Shown piece by piece: positions 32,065 to 42,540 of a stretch of DNA of 64,000 nt; position 1 is the first letter of the stretch; every line of letters starts with the position of its first letter. Location of the stretch: contig OZ022342.1 in assembly GCA_963989245.1 (NCBI GenBank), positions 47,470,410-47,534,409 on the forward strand, written 5' to 3'. Source of the stretch: Nansenia antarctica. Its lineage: Eukaryota > Chordata > Actinopteri > Argentiniformes > Microstomatidae. The notes below the pieces were generated by a model. The model was not told the DNA's origin and did not search any database. It saw only the letters and a list, made by a program, of their open reading frames with translations. Both the position numbers and the translations under genes were made by a program.

Positions 32065-32155
32065 GTAAGTTATTCTCAGTTCTACAGTAGTTTGGTGTCT
32101 CATTAAGAAAATTTTCTCATAGAAAACCAAAAACACTGTATTGTTGTGTATCTCC

Positions 32156-32342
32156 ATGTGGGGAGCATGGCGCGTTCTGGCCTGCAGAGGGAGCCAGACT
32201 GCCGCTGGAGGGGGAATAATGGGCTGATTACGGACAGGTGTCAGTGATCAGACTCGTTGTCCCACTGGTCTATTTAACCTGTGTGTGTTTGTTCCCTCGG
32301 GAGAGGAGAAGGGCAGGAAGTACCTGCCGCACGGAGACGCAC

Positions 32343-32382
<40 letters not shown>

Positions 32383-32816
32383 GCGGCGGCGGCGGCGAGG
32401 ACGCACAAGATCCCGAAAGGGGGTGAGGTGCGGGGAGCCGGGCAGACGGAGCGGGTCCCGAAAGGGAGAGCAGCGGGGCGAGAGCGAGGGCTCAGCCGGG
32501 AGCGAACGAGTCCCAAAAGGGGGCGAGCAACGGGAGCGGGTCCCGAAAGGGAGAGCAGCGGGAGCGGGTCCCGAAAGGGAGAGCAGCGGGAGCGGGTCCC
32601 GAAAGGGAGAAGCAGCGGGAGCGAGATCCCGAACGGGGACGCAGCGGGCGTGACGGCAGTGACGGCCGCACGCGGGACTTATTATCCATTCTTTATTAGT
32701 TTGAACAACGGGCTCAGAACGTCAGTGACGTTGCTGAGCCGGGCTGTAGTGAATAAAAACCTATTCTGCAACTGTTCCTCTGTGTCGACCTCCCTCTGTG
32801 CCTAGAGACTCTTACA
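32156..32816 (+). mobile_element. LTR of an LTR retrotransposon, followed by a primer-binding site
   Basis: The block begins TGTGGGGAGCATGG and ends CTCTTACA, in line with TG...CA LTR ends. After two bases comes tggcgcccaaggtgggac (32819-32836), the look of a tRNA primer-binding site. A promoter-like tatttaacc lies near 32270 and an aataaa near 32752. Inside are a (GA)n run (32343-32380) and a roughly 28-bp tandem repeat containing cccgaaagggagagcagcgg (32400-32640). The internal genes are absent: a hAT end starts at 32856. No second LTR is in the window, so the superfamily is not determined. Confidence 0.65.
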
Positions 32817-32855
32817 TCTGGCGCCCAAGGTGGGACACAGAGAGGGGGTCGGCAC

Positions 32856-33164
32856 TAGGGGTGCAACGGTTCTCGGTTTTTTTACGGACGGTACGGTTTG
32901 CCTTCCACGGCTCAATTCACTAGTGAACCGTGACAGTTTTCGGTTTATGCTGCGATTTGGCCGCGTTCGTAAATTAGCTCTGAGAGCGCCGGAGCGTCCA
33001 CGTGAATGCATCGAACGCAACAGTTTGAGGAAGCCCCGGATTCCTACAAGTCTGCGGTGTGGGGTCATTTCGCTTTTCCCGTTGAATACGACAATAAGGA
33101 GGAAAAAACAGTGGACAGAAACATTACTGTCTGCAAGCTCTGCTTAAAGCGTGTGCCATGCTAA
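32856..33164 (+). mobile_element. hAT element, left end with BED-finger exon
   Basis: The left terminus taggggtgcaacggttctcg is typical of a large fish hAT group. 33024-33164 encodes FEEAPDSYKSAVWGHFAFPV, then DRNITVCKLCLKRVPC and a stop: the aromatic SAVWGHF start and Cys-x2-Cys of a BED zinc finger, truncated before its histidines. No matching right end was found, so it is a fragment. Confidence 0.7.
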
Positions 33165-33599
33165 TGGATGCACCTCCCAGTGCGCACCAGACGTCTGTGG
33201 ACGTCTTTTTTACAGCGAAATAAGGTCCGTCCGTCTGGCCCTTATTTCCACTGAATATAGCCGTTCTGTTGATTGGACCGGTACGTCCCCCACATATGAG
33301 CGAACGTGTAGTTGTGAAAATGTAAATGAAACATGCATGTAATATCAGTACTGCACTTCTGGTTGAATACTAAACTGCATTTTGTTGTATATAGTTGAAT
33401 AAAAGTGAATCTAATCTATTAGTTCGTCAGAGATCTTTCCACGTTTGTTTGCGCTATTATTCCAATACAGCAGGTGGCGCTGTTGCAATTCTTCTACCGT
33501 CATATATACGGCCTCTGATTGGTCACTGAGAAAACGGAAGTTAGTGTGTGATGACGTACAACCCACCAGTGTAGGGATTTAAAATCGACGGCGAAGCTA
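33165..33599. other. no gene body; probable promoter region of the next gene
   Basis: Remnants of the hAT run into unique DNA. 33480-33640, with gattggtcactga (a CCAAT-box core on the minus strand) and GC-rich patches, is a plausible promoter for the gene that follows. Confidence 0.3.
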
Positions 33600-34390
33600 A
33601 CGGCTAACTACTTGCTACATTCAAGCAGAGACAAGATACCTATTTTTTCATCAACGGAAGCTTAGAAAAACCCACGGTAAGATGGCACATTATATTCACT
33701 ACATCCGTACATTACAGACAAGGCGATCTTAGTTTAGGAAACATCATAACCACTGTCCTGTATAGTCTTTAGCACCCTGTCTGTAGCATTGCGCCGTGGC
33801 TCCAAGAAACATTTCATTTCAACAATGGTTTCATTGTTCCAGGTCATGTATGCCAGGGCAGTGTGGATCGAGAATGGCAAGGAAGAGGAGGGTGTCATAC
33901 CGTACACTTGGATCGAAAAAAACCTTGTGCGGTGGCCGAAAAACAAACGAACAGAAGCTCATAAATATAGCCATCCCCCTCAGGGCGACTGGTTAGCTTT
34001 TACCCTTGTCAAAACAAAGCTTGTGTCAGGTAAGCTTTTTATTTTTTATGATTCAATGGTTACACTTTCCTGAAATGCCTTCCCTTTGCCAATACAATAT
34101 TCTTTAGAATCACTACCAAGTGAAGAAACGATTAATATATATTTTATCTTAGTATTGTTCCCTTTTATCTTTTAACTTGTAGCTTCTCGTGATAAGTGCG
34201 AAGAACACAATTACACGAGCCAAACGGAGGAGGAAGAGGACGGAGACAAAGAAATTCCATCTAAGAGGAAGAAGATCAAAAGAACATATGAAGGTTTTGT
34301 TCCTGGTAAGTTAACTACTGAACTGAAAACATTTAAATTGGTAGGTTAATTCATACTAGCACAGTGCCTGTGGACCTGGGGTGATTGTTC

Positions 34391-34443
<53 letters not shown>

Positions 34444-35836
34444 GAAGCAGATCTGTCAGATTACCTGGAAGAGGAGGATGAGACATCAAAAAGCACATCT
34501 GGAGGTTAGAAGTAGAAAGAGCATTTACCTCGAAATTACTATGGTTTTCTTACCTCCAAAAGTGATATCACATTGTCTCACTGAGACATATTATCCTACC
34601 TCAAATCAATGACTCATCCCTACCACCTCCAGCATTTCTGACTGTGCTACGCCTCTGTGCCTTCAATGTATATCATACGTTTCAGCCTTTTGTCTCTTAG
34701 TCGCTTACTGCCATCTAGCAGTAAACAATTACTGAACGCAGCTTTAAGTACTACCAAGAGTTAAATGTAATAATGATTTACATTACATCAATTTCATTTA
34801 GCTGACGCTTTTATCCAAAGCGACTTACAAATTGTGTTTTAAGTTGATGCGCAAGTAAATGGCATAACATCAGGTAAAATGTTTATTCTTGATTATTTGA
34901 TTATTTTCCACTCAGATTTCACAGCTAAGCAAGATTGGAGGAAAGGATGTGAAGGACTGCGCAAATAAGATCATGGACAGGTATGCTACATTGTGAATAT
35001 ATTGTGGTACCCCGAATGGGAAACAAGGTGGAGCACAGCAATCGAATGTGTTACTTGTTTGGGATAGGTGTTGGTGAAAGTTTGGGTTTTGATAGTACTG
35101 TACACAGGAGTACTGTACAAGTATTGCCCAAAACAATGGAAACACCACTCCATAAAACAAAGCCGCTGCCACATTTTCCACTTGTCTCTTCCTAGACTGT
35201 CTTTTCAATAACTTTTCTGTACTTATAGGCTTTTCACCAACAACCTCATGTCCAAGTTCAACATGAAGGGTCATCGCTCGAAGACTGCTTTTCAACCAAC
35301 CAACCTCTACACCGTTCTGAATGGTATGGCTAATTTGGAGATTGTGAAAGCAAAATCGCATCCTGTTGTGTGCTGTTCTTGTTAAATTGTTATTGCGTCA
35401 ATTTCTGCAGTAAATGTCCTTACGGATGCTTTTAGTCTACTAACTTAAACTTTTAAATGTGAGCTCGCAAGATCAGTATGGTCTCAAGGCTAAACTGATC
35501 CTAGATCAACACTCCGTCTCTGAGATGATTAATAAATAGGGGCCGGGCCCTAAGTTCAAGAAACATACTTTATGACACACCATATGCTCTGCCTATAAAA
35601 TGTGCGCTGAAGTTGCAGAAAGCATGTTTTGTGTAATATAACTATATATATATATGTCTTTTGGTGTTACAGCTGCAGTCAAGAAGTGGGATTCTAAGGC
35701 CACGGACCACATGATTAGGCTCGCTGTTGGGGACCACCTCAAGCACGCGCCTGGAAGATCGGGAGGTGGTGGTTACAGCACTGTAGTGCAGCCCAGAGCA
35801 GAGGTTTTAGGAGCAACATTTAATGATTCATCTTAA
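33600..35836 (+). CDS. multi-exon gene with DUF4806-like C-terminus
   Basis: A probable non-coding exon ends at 33676 (donor gtaaga). Coding exons: 33843-34029 (ATG at 33846), 34183-34305, 34445-34504, 34916-34980, 35229-35323 and 35673-35836 (stop TAA). The start encodes MYARAVWIENGKEEEGVIPY, then WPKNKRTEAHKYSHPPQGDW; next is a Lys/Glu-rich basic stretch (PSKRKKIKRTYEG, a possible nuclear signal). The last three exons give ISQLSKIGGKDVKDCANKIM, LFTNNLMSKFNMKGHRSKTA and AAVKKWDSKATDHMIRLAVG, the pattern of the DUF4806 domain of many teleost proteins of unknown function. All phases agree except at exon 34445-34504 to 34916-34980, where the ISQ frame needs a phase-0 start; an unseen small exon, another acceptor (cacag at 34918-34922), or decay could explain this. 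Function unknown. Confidence 0.65.
34395..34441. repeat. (CT)n microsatellite directly before a splice acceptor
   Basis: Nearly pure CT runs into ctag, the acceptor of the 34445-34504 exon, so it may serve as the polypyrimidine tract. Confidence 0.9.
34776..34850 (-). repeat. fish SINE/LINE tail
   Basis: tcatttagctgacgctttta, then tccaaagcgacttac, is a very common teleost repeat end, here in reverse orientation in an intron of the DUF4806-like gene. Confidence 0.6.
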
Positions 35837-36036
35837 GCAACGCGATAGTTCCATCTACCAATGGTATAATCACATTACTCAAGCCAACCAAGTTCTAGCC
35901 AATCAGAGGCAGAGTAGGGCAGGCCTTAAGAAGTTGAACGAGTGTTGTTGAAATTAGCTTAGCAGCCTGCTAACTCAGGAGTCTACGAGCGATTTTTGTG
36001 CAATATTTTGGAATATTCTGTGGTATTTTGCAATAT

Positions 36037-36075
36037 TAGATAGATACTTTATTAATCCCCGTGGGGAAATTGTGT
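36037..36075 (-). repeat. short LINE/SINE tail
   Basis: tagatagatactttattaat, then ccccgtggggaaat, is the reverse of a common fish repeat tail with a TCTA end. Confidence 0.6.
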
Positions 36076-36082
36076 AAAATAA

Positions 36083-36187
36083 GGAAAGCTTCCTGAATGT
36101 GCGTGTCATCCTTGCACGCGCAGGGGCCATGCTGGTCTCTGTATCACTCCAATGTTGTATGTAAGTATTGTTCTGCCTTGGGAGCAG
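36083..36187 (-). pseudogene. U6 snRNA-like pseudogene
   Basis: The minus strand resembles U6 along its whole length: ctgctcccaaggcagaac at the 5' end, gatacagagaccagcatgg and ccctgcgcgtgcaaggatg in the centre, then acacgcacattcagga. Differences from the conserved U6 include an altered ACAGAGA-AGC region (lost bases between ACAGAGA and AGC), two extra bases in CTGCGC-AAGG, and a 5' stem that no longer pairs well. The spread of changes points to a pseudogene. No upstream promoter (TATA/PSE) is evident. Confidence 0.6.
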
Positions 36188-36390
36188 TTCTTTCTGAACG
36201 TATTCCTCAATGCATTTTATTTTATTTTATGCTTAATAAAGTACATGTGTATTTAATAAATGGTACTTGTTTTTCTTATGCAAATGTAAAATCATGTACA
36301 TGTATGGCAGATTTGATTCAAGAGTTAGATTTTTTTAACAGAAATGTTCTAGGTATGGGAGGGAGCATTGTTTTTTTTCCTACATCGTAC

Positions 36391-36665
36391 ATAATCAGGT
36401 TGGCCAAAAGCAGGACGTCCATCATTTGACCTGAAAACGTCTTTTCAACGAACTGAAAACAACGTATTTTCAACGAACTGAAAACCACGTATTTTCAACG
36501 ACCTATAAACCATGTCTTTTCAACGACCTGAAAACCACGTCTTTTCAACGACCTGAAAACGACGTATTTTCACCTTGCAACGTCAACCAAATCCAGTTGT
36601 AGATTAGACGTAGGGGAAAGTCGTCTTTTAGACGTCTTTTCAACGCAATGTTGCTCACTGGGCTC
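36391..36665. repeat. tandem repeat, unit about 31 bp, probably a transposon terminus
   Basis: Five or six copies of cttttcaacgacctgaaaac with variants (cacgta or cacgtc), followed by tagacgtcttttcaacgcaa and ttgctcactggg. Arrays of this kind are known at the ends of CACTA-like fish elements; no partner end is seen here. Confidence 0.7.
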
Positions 36666-36793
36666 TAACATGAACCAGCATATTCGCCGCTACCACTCAA
36701 CGATAACACTGACTGGGAGCAGGAAAGCCAGTCAGGTAGCGTCAGTGAGCAGACAGCAGTCTCTCTCTGATGCGTTTGGACAGACGTACACTA

Positions 36794-37398
36794 CAGTGGA
36801 GGCTCCTCCATAGAGGTGGAGGAGGCCTGGCCTCCCCAATAATTTGAGAGAAGAGAGAGAGATTTTAAAAAGCAATAATTATATATATTTTTTTTTATTT
36901 TTTATTTATTTAACAAAAAAAATATTTTACATTGTTTTATATTAATATTATTTATTAATATTATTTCCGTTTTGTTCATAAATATTTTCCATGGCTAAAA
37001 CCCAATATTGCAATTGTAAAGCACCTACAGGCCAGAATCCCTATCCGTTTCTATTGAAGGAGGCCAGGCCTCCTGTTGAAAAGTCCAGGCCTCCTGTCGG
37101 AAAGTGGTTTCTCATAGAAGTCAATGTAATGCAATTTTTTTCATGGCAATATGTGATTGGCCCATCACTGAAAATGGGTGGGAACAGGAGGCCTCTCCTC
37201 CGTTGTAGTACCTTTTTTCCGCCACACGCGTGTATGAGTGCTGTTCTGCAGGATAAATATTAGAAATGAGTCCAGGGCTGAATGATTGACATTTTGTTCG
37301 TCCAATCACATGAAGCCATTTTGAGAATTCGCCAGTCACTTCAGTCAAAGAAACACTCCATAGTGTCTACGAGTGTCCTATCAACTTGTCCTTTACAG
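36794..37398. mobile_element. hAT-like left end, related to the 20997 element
   Basis: It starts cagtggaggctcctcca and shares agaagagagagagatttt with the left end at 20997. Repeated aggaggccaggcctcc-type blocks follow near 37058-37100. I found no convincing right end or TSD. Confidence 0.45.
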
Positions 37399-37977
37399 CA
37401 GTGGTTCCCAACCTTTTTTGTCTTGTGTACCCCTTGAGCTGTTTTGCCATGCCAGAAGTACCCCCTCACTCATGCGTGTTGATTATTTCCCAAAAAAATC
37501 AATTAAACTCTAACTTGCAAATATAACATTTATTACTGACACACAGAGAGCAAAACCTCTTCTCATGTCTCCAAAACTCTAAACACATTTTCTGCTTTAC
37601 ACACATTTTGCTATTCAAAATGGCACTTTTTAAATGCACTGAACACGGTTTTCTGCACACAACAATCTGACATAAAGTCACATGTTTGCCATTTCAAAAC
37701 ATTGCCATTCAAAATTAGACTACATGAGCTAATTGGCCAATACATGTGCCACCTGGCCACCTCAATGGTTAATTGTTACCACATGCCCACACACTCACTG
37801 AAAATAGAAAAATAAATAATAAATAATAATGAATTTGATTTGATATCTGTTTCTTTTCCCTTTCTCCTGCTCCTCTTTGGCTTCTGTCTGAGGTGCAGTG
37901 ATGTCATCATTTTCTCATCCCAGAGTCTTGACTGATGGGGAGAGGAAACAGACAAGATGAGACAGGATAAAAACTTA

Positions 37978-38013
<36 letters not shown>

Positions 38014-40296
38014 AAACTTCTTATCTAACTCTACTGATTATTAATGAAATCATTTGAACCACTCCCCTTTAATACATAGATATTTACACCATTGTGAAAA
38101 ATAGACTCACCCAGTAGCAGTTGCAATTCTTTTTTTCATCAGTTGAGCTTTAATGAGACACTTGAGGTTGCTTCTCTTTTATAATCTTTGACAGTTCTGG
38201 AGGCAGTGTGGCAACAGCAGTCACCAGGCTGCTCTCCACACTCAGTCTGTTCCTTGGCTTGGTTTTGATGTGGGTCAAAGCTGAGAAGGTCACTTCACAC
38301 ATATATGTAGATCCAAAAGGCAAAAGTTCATTCAATGCACACTTTCCCAGCACTGGATATTCCTTTTCAACATCACACCAAAACTCTGTCAATGACTTGT
38401 CAGCATGTGCCATCTTCAACCCACGATCAGAGGACATGTCCATCAGATTTTCCTGCAGGCTTGCAGGAAGGCTGCTGCTGCTCCTGTCATTCACTCTGAA
38501 TGGGTTCCTCACCCAGTCCAGTTTTTCTGACTTTGTTTCAATGTCATGAAAGTACTGGTTGAAGTCAGTGTCAAGTTTGGACAGATGTGCTTTAACTATT
38601 TTCACCACAGGACCTCTGTCAGCATCAGTGGTGGCGAGATGGCCATCAAGCAGTGGGAAACAGCTCACATCTCCATCCTTACATTTCCTCTCCCATAATT
38701 TAACCTTCTTTATGAATCCATTCACTTTGTCATACATGTTAAGGATGTGTGAGTACTTGCCCTGAAGTGAAAGGTTGAGCTCATTCAGCTTAGTGAAGAC
38801 ATCAGCAAGATATGCCAGCTGCGCAACCCACACTGCATCCTCAAACAGGGCTGCAAGAGGGTGGTCGTTTTCTGTCAGGAAAGCAAACACCTCGATGCGC
38901 AATTCATAGAGCCGCAGCAGCGTTTTGCCACGAGACAGCCAGCGAACGTCTGTGTGAAGCAGTAGCTGCTCATGCTCTGACCCGCTGTCATGACAAAGAG
39001 TTTGAAACAGTCTGTGGTTCATTGGCCGGGACTGAATGAAGTTAATCACCTTAACTGCGTCATCCATAACTGCACTTAACTCGGGGCTCATCCTTTTGCT
39101 GGCGAGTGCCTCCCGGTGAATAATACAGTGCATCCACTTAATTTCGGGGTTCACCTTCATCACACGCCCAAGCAGCCCACGCACCTTACCCGTCATTGCT
39201 GCCGCTCCATCGGTACAGATGTGACTGCAGGATTTCCACTCCAGATCGTTGTCTTTGAAGAAGCTGTCAATAATCAGAAATATTTCCTCGCCAGTTGTCT
39301 TTCCTGGCAGCGTCTTGCAAAACAAGATATGCTCATTTATGTCCGACTCTTCTTTATAACGCACAAAAGCCAGCAGCTGAGCCTCCCCACTAACGTCGGT
39401 CATTTCATCTAATTGCAAAGCGAACTGACCTGCTTGCTTCATTTTATCCACCACTTGTCCGACAATATTTATGGACATATCATCAATCCGACGGGAGACG
39501 GTATTGTTAGATAATGGTACCAACTTGAGCGCGTCAGCTGCTTTCTTGTCCAGCATAGTTTGAGCCAAAATCACAGCGGCAGGCAAAATCAGATCTTCGG
39601 CGATTGAATGTGGGGTTTTTGACTTAGCCACTAGTAATGAAACAGCATAGGACGCCTCCAGTGCTTTGCTTGACACACTTGCCGCTTTTTTCAGTGTAGC
39701 CTGACTTGACTTGAACTCTGACAGTTTTCGCTTGAAAAAGTCGTCAGTTTTACCAACAGTTGCTAGGTGTTTGGTGCTCTGGTGTCGCTGTAAATGGGCT
39801 GGCTTCATTGAATTATTAGCCAGGACTTCGCCGCAGAAAAAGCACTGTGGCTGTGGTGGATCAGCCGATGTACATGTAAATCCCCACAAAACATATGTTT
39901 CCAAATAATAGCGGGGTCCTTTTTTTCTTTTTTTCTCTGATCTGACCGTCTGATCTGCCTCTGATCTGACCGTCTGATCTGCCTCTGAAGCTGGTCGTTT
40001 TAGCCATCTGTCCATCTTTGCGGTATACTGACAGGCCTAGCTGACGTGCGCGCGTAAATGAACGTAAATGAACGTGATTTAAATGTGACGTGACTACCAC
40101 GTGTGTTACAGTCATCACCTGTCGGGGAGGAACTTAAGTTGCAGCGTACCATTTTAACAACAGGTTTATGAAACGACTATATTTAATTATTTTTTTGGAA
40201 AGGGAAATAAATTATAATTCCAAATCTTTCCACGTACCCCCTGCAATCCCCTCACGTACCCCTAGGGGTCCGCGTACCCCCGGTTGGGAACCACTG
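37399..40296 (-). mobile_element. complete hAT element with intact transposase
   Basis: Ends are cagtggttcccaacctttt and, on the minus strand, cagtggttcccaaccggggg. The perfect 8-bp TSD CTTTACAG lies at 37391-37398 and 40297-40304. The subterminal regions on both sides carry gtacccc motifs. It is 2898 bp with one long transposase frame on the minus strand. A (CA)n tract lies at 37980-38010. Confidence 0.95.
38150..40015 (-). CDS. hAT transposase, 621 aa (ZBED5/FAM200/SCAND3-like), uninterrupted
   Basis: A single frame from ATG 40015 to a stop at 38150-38152. Order: basic N-terminus with EADQTVRS duplicated (residues 11-26); BED-like zinc finger (Cys58, Cys61, His78, His83); catalytic Asp203 in QLDEMTDVS; Asp269 in CTDGAAAMTGKVRG; the Cys297-x2-His300 motif in MHCIIHREAL; DVRWLSRGKTLLRLYEL with the conserved tryptophan; and a C-terminal dimerisation region (CEVTFSALTHIKTKPRNRL). 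Family knowledge: this clade gave rise to the domesticated vertebrate genes ZBED5, FAM200 and SCAND3. With ends, TSD and frame all intact the copy could be recently active; the standard transposon layout argues against domestication here. The clade match is from memory, not from a search. Confidence 0.9.
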   Translation of the reverse strand: MDRWLKRPASEADQTVRSEADQTVRSEKKRKKGPRYYLETYVLWGFTCTSADPPQPQCFFCGEVLANNSMKPAHLQRHQSTKHLATVGKTDDFFKRKLSEFKSSQATLKKAASVSSKALEASYAVSLLVAKSKTPHSIAEDLILPAAVILAQTMLDKKAADALKLVPLSNNTVSRRIDDMSINIVGQVVDKMKQAGQFALQLDEMTDVSGEAQLLAFVRYKEESDINEHILFCKTLPGKTTGEEIFLIIDSFFKDNDLEWKSCSHICTDGAAAMTGKVRGLLGRVMKVNPEIKWMHCIIHREALASKRMSPELSAVMDDAVKVINFIQSRPMNHRLFQTLCHDSGSEHEQLLLHTDVRWLSRGKTLLRLYELRIEVFAFLTENDHPLAALFEDAVWVAQLAYLADVFTKLNELNLSLQGKYSHILNMYDKVNGFIKKVKLWERKCKDGDVSCFPLLDGHLATTDADRGPVVKIVKAHLSKLDTDFNQYFHDIETKSEKLDWVRNPFRVNDRSSSSLPASLQENLMDMSSDRGLKMAHADKSLTEFWCDVEKEYPVLGKCALNELLPFGSTYMCEVTFSALTHIKTKPRNRLSVESSLVTAVATLPPELSKIIKEKQPQVSH

Positions 40297-40304
40297 CTTT
40301 ACAG

Positions 40305-41020
40305 GACACGTCTAGAACACCCATGGCTATTATCCCTGAAAATAATAGCTCATTTGGCCAAATACTTTTGCTTAAAATGACCTCGGAAATCGGCGAGATT
40401 CTGGCGCGATTTATACATCGAATAGGTAGACAACATTTAGGATTTATTGAACAGTTTTATTTTTAATGTAGTCGATTTCGTTTTATTACAAGTCAATGTA
40501 ATATTCTTCCATATCAAATGGAGTCCTGGAGAGAGTATGCCGCCCCTCAGCTAAACCAGTGGTGAGTTGAACTAATCAGATGTCTCTACCAGTGTTACAC
40601 CACTAGTTCTCAGTAGTAATACCACTCATTGCATGTCTGTGTTTCTCAGCAGATGAAGCCAGCTGGAACCAGTACTGTCCTCACAACATTAAACATTTTT
40701 ATTTATTTATATTAAATATATTGAATAAAACTACATTTGATAAAGAAACTGTTACTTATCTTTTTTATATGCTAAACTTGATTAAATTGATGATTACATG
40801 TTGAAGCTGTAGAAGAAGAAGAATGAAAAATGTAGGCTAAACTAAATTGTTTTTTAACCACATAATTATCAAATTCCTGCCTTTTACACATGTTCACTGG
40901 GCATTTATATTACATCCAAATGTCATTTCTCAACTTAATTATCAGGCAGGCTCATAGACTTACAGCAATGTCATTTCTTCAGGCAGGCACATAGGTTAAG
41001 CTCTGCACAATGAATTCCAT
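40305..41020. other. no gene seen
   Basis: AT-rich DNA between two transposons. Nothing beyond short frames is recognised. Confidence 0.45.
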
Positions 41021-41032
41021 CAATCAGAACTT

Positions 41033-41827
41033 GTGTGCCTTTGTCCAGCACAAAGACAGATAAGAAGAACAGGGAACATTCCATCGCGAGTGAAGCGAGC
41101 AAGCGGAAAAAAATTGGCCTCCTCAATTCTGGAAGTCACCAGCCTCCACTGGTACACTACCACTTCAGAGAAACACAAAAAAATAACCAATGCAGTGGGG
41201 ATGTTCATTGCAAAGGATTTGCAGCCCTTTTCGGTGGTTGGAGATTTGGGTTTTCGAAATCTGATAAAAACTCTCGAGCCCCGTTACAGTGTCCCCTCCC
41301 GTACATCATTCAGCACCAAAATAATCCCCGGTATTTACCAAACAACGCGCAGAGGCATTGAAGACGATTTGGCAAAAACACAGAGCTTTGCACTGACTAC
41401 GGATGGTTGGACCTCCCGGGCAACGGAGAGTTACCTCACTGTCACGGTCCACTACATGTCACCGGATTGGGAGATGAAGAGCGCAGTACTGCAAACTCGT
41501 CCACTAAACGAAAGCCATACCAGCGCGCACCTGGCAGAGGAACTAACAAATGCAGTGACTGAGTGGAAATTGGAGAGGCGAAACATAACAATTCCCGTTA
41601 CAACAGACAACGCAGCAAATATCGTAAATGCGATCCATGAAGCTGGTGGACTGGGGCCACAGATCGGCTGCTTTGCGCAAGTCGTAAATCTCGCCGCCAA
41701 GAAGGCAGTGGCAATAACCCCGGTGTCCCGCCTCCTGGGTAAGATCAGACATGCAGTCACTTTCTTCCACAAAAGCACCACAGCCCACCATATTCTGACA
41801 ATTAACCAGTGTTACCGTTGCAGCTGA
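41033..41827 (+). pseudogene. ZBED1-like hAT transposase fragment
   Basis: The frame encodes KKITNAVGMFIAKDLQPFSV, then FALTTDGWTSRATESYLTVT, VTTDNAANIVNAIHEAGG and ARLLGK-like text (VSRLLGKIRHAVTFFHKS). These are the catalytic region of Ac-like hAT enzymes related to ZBED1/ZBED4, with the first Asp in LTTDGWTS and the second in VTTDNAAN. The BED finger upstream and the C-terminal dimerisation region are missing; the frame runs into unrelated DNA after HHILTINQC. The first roughly 30 residues of the frame are probably not native. No ends or TSD found. Confidence 0.75.
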
Positions 41828-41829
41828 CG

Positions 41830-42330
41830 TTGCTTGTGAGCGGGGGGCCTTGAAACTGTTATGGCCACTTCACTCGTCCACACGAGCCCAAAACAAAAGC
41901 TTGTGCGTGGTTCAGTACTCACGTAACCTCGTGGGGAACTCGTAGGTAAACGAGGGGTTTGAAAGATGGTGTAAAAAGAGGCAGAGAGATGAGGGGGGAT
42001 GGGGTCCAGCGCTCTCCCACGAGCGCAGGAGAATGATTGAAGTACACTGACGCGAAGATTCAATGGACGGTCTCGAGTTACCCCAGGCGATTGGAAACGG
42101 TCTCCGTGTTAGTCCAGCGGAGAGCTCTCCTTTTGCTTGGTCTCTCGACTTCCAATTCTGAATTAACAGAATACACTGAGCTACAAAATCCAATAGCTAT
42201 TTCGTTTTGATATAGCTAGTGTTGTGTCTTTCTAACCTGTTGGCTACTAAAATGAAGAATAGTTATTGAGCAGGTTAAGACCATTTATTCAAAATACAAA
42301 AGTATACAGACATCAAAGCTGGACGCTGGT
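41830..42330. other. no gene seen
   Basis: Unassigned sequence. The stretch 41870-42300 may be part of an LTR-type element, because 42700-42750 also looks like an LTR edge (ccattccacaacactccccc), but paired ends are not proven. Confidence 0.3.
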
Positions 42331-42334
42331 CTGG

Positions 42335-42540
42335 CAGAGAGAGAGAGAGAGAGAGGAGAGAGAGCGGGAGGGGGACAGAGAGGAGCTGCTTGGTCAGGCA
42401 CAGAGAGAGAGAGGGGGCCAGAGAGGAGCGGCCTGGTAGAGAGAGAGAGAGAGGGCCAGAGAGGAGCGGCCTGGTAGAGAGAGAGAGAGAGAGGGCCAGA
42501 GAGGAGCGGCCTGGTAGAGAGAGAGAGAGAGAGCTGCTTG
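42335..42540. repeat. (GA)n-rich tandem repeat, unit about 50 bp
   Basis: Three to four copies of gggccagagaggagcggcct followed by ggtagagagagagagag. Confidence 0.9.
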
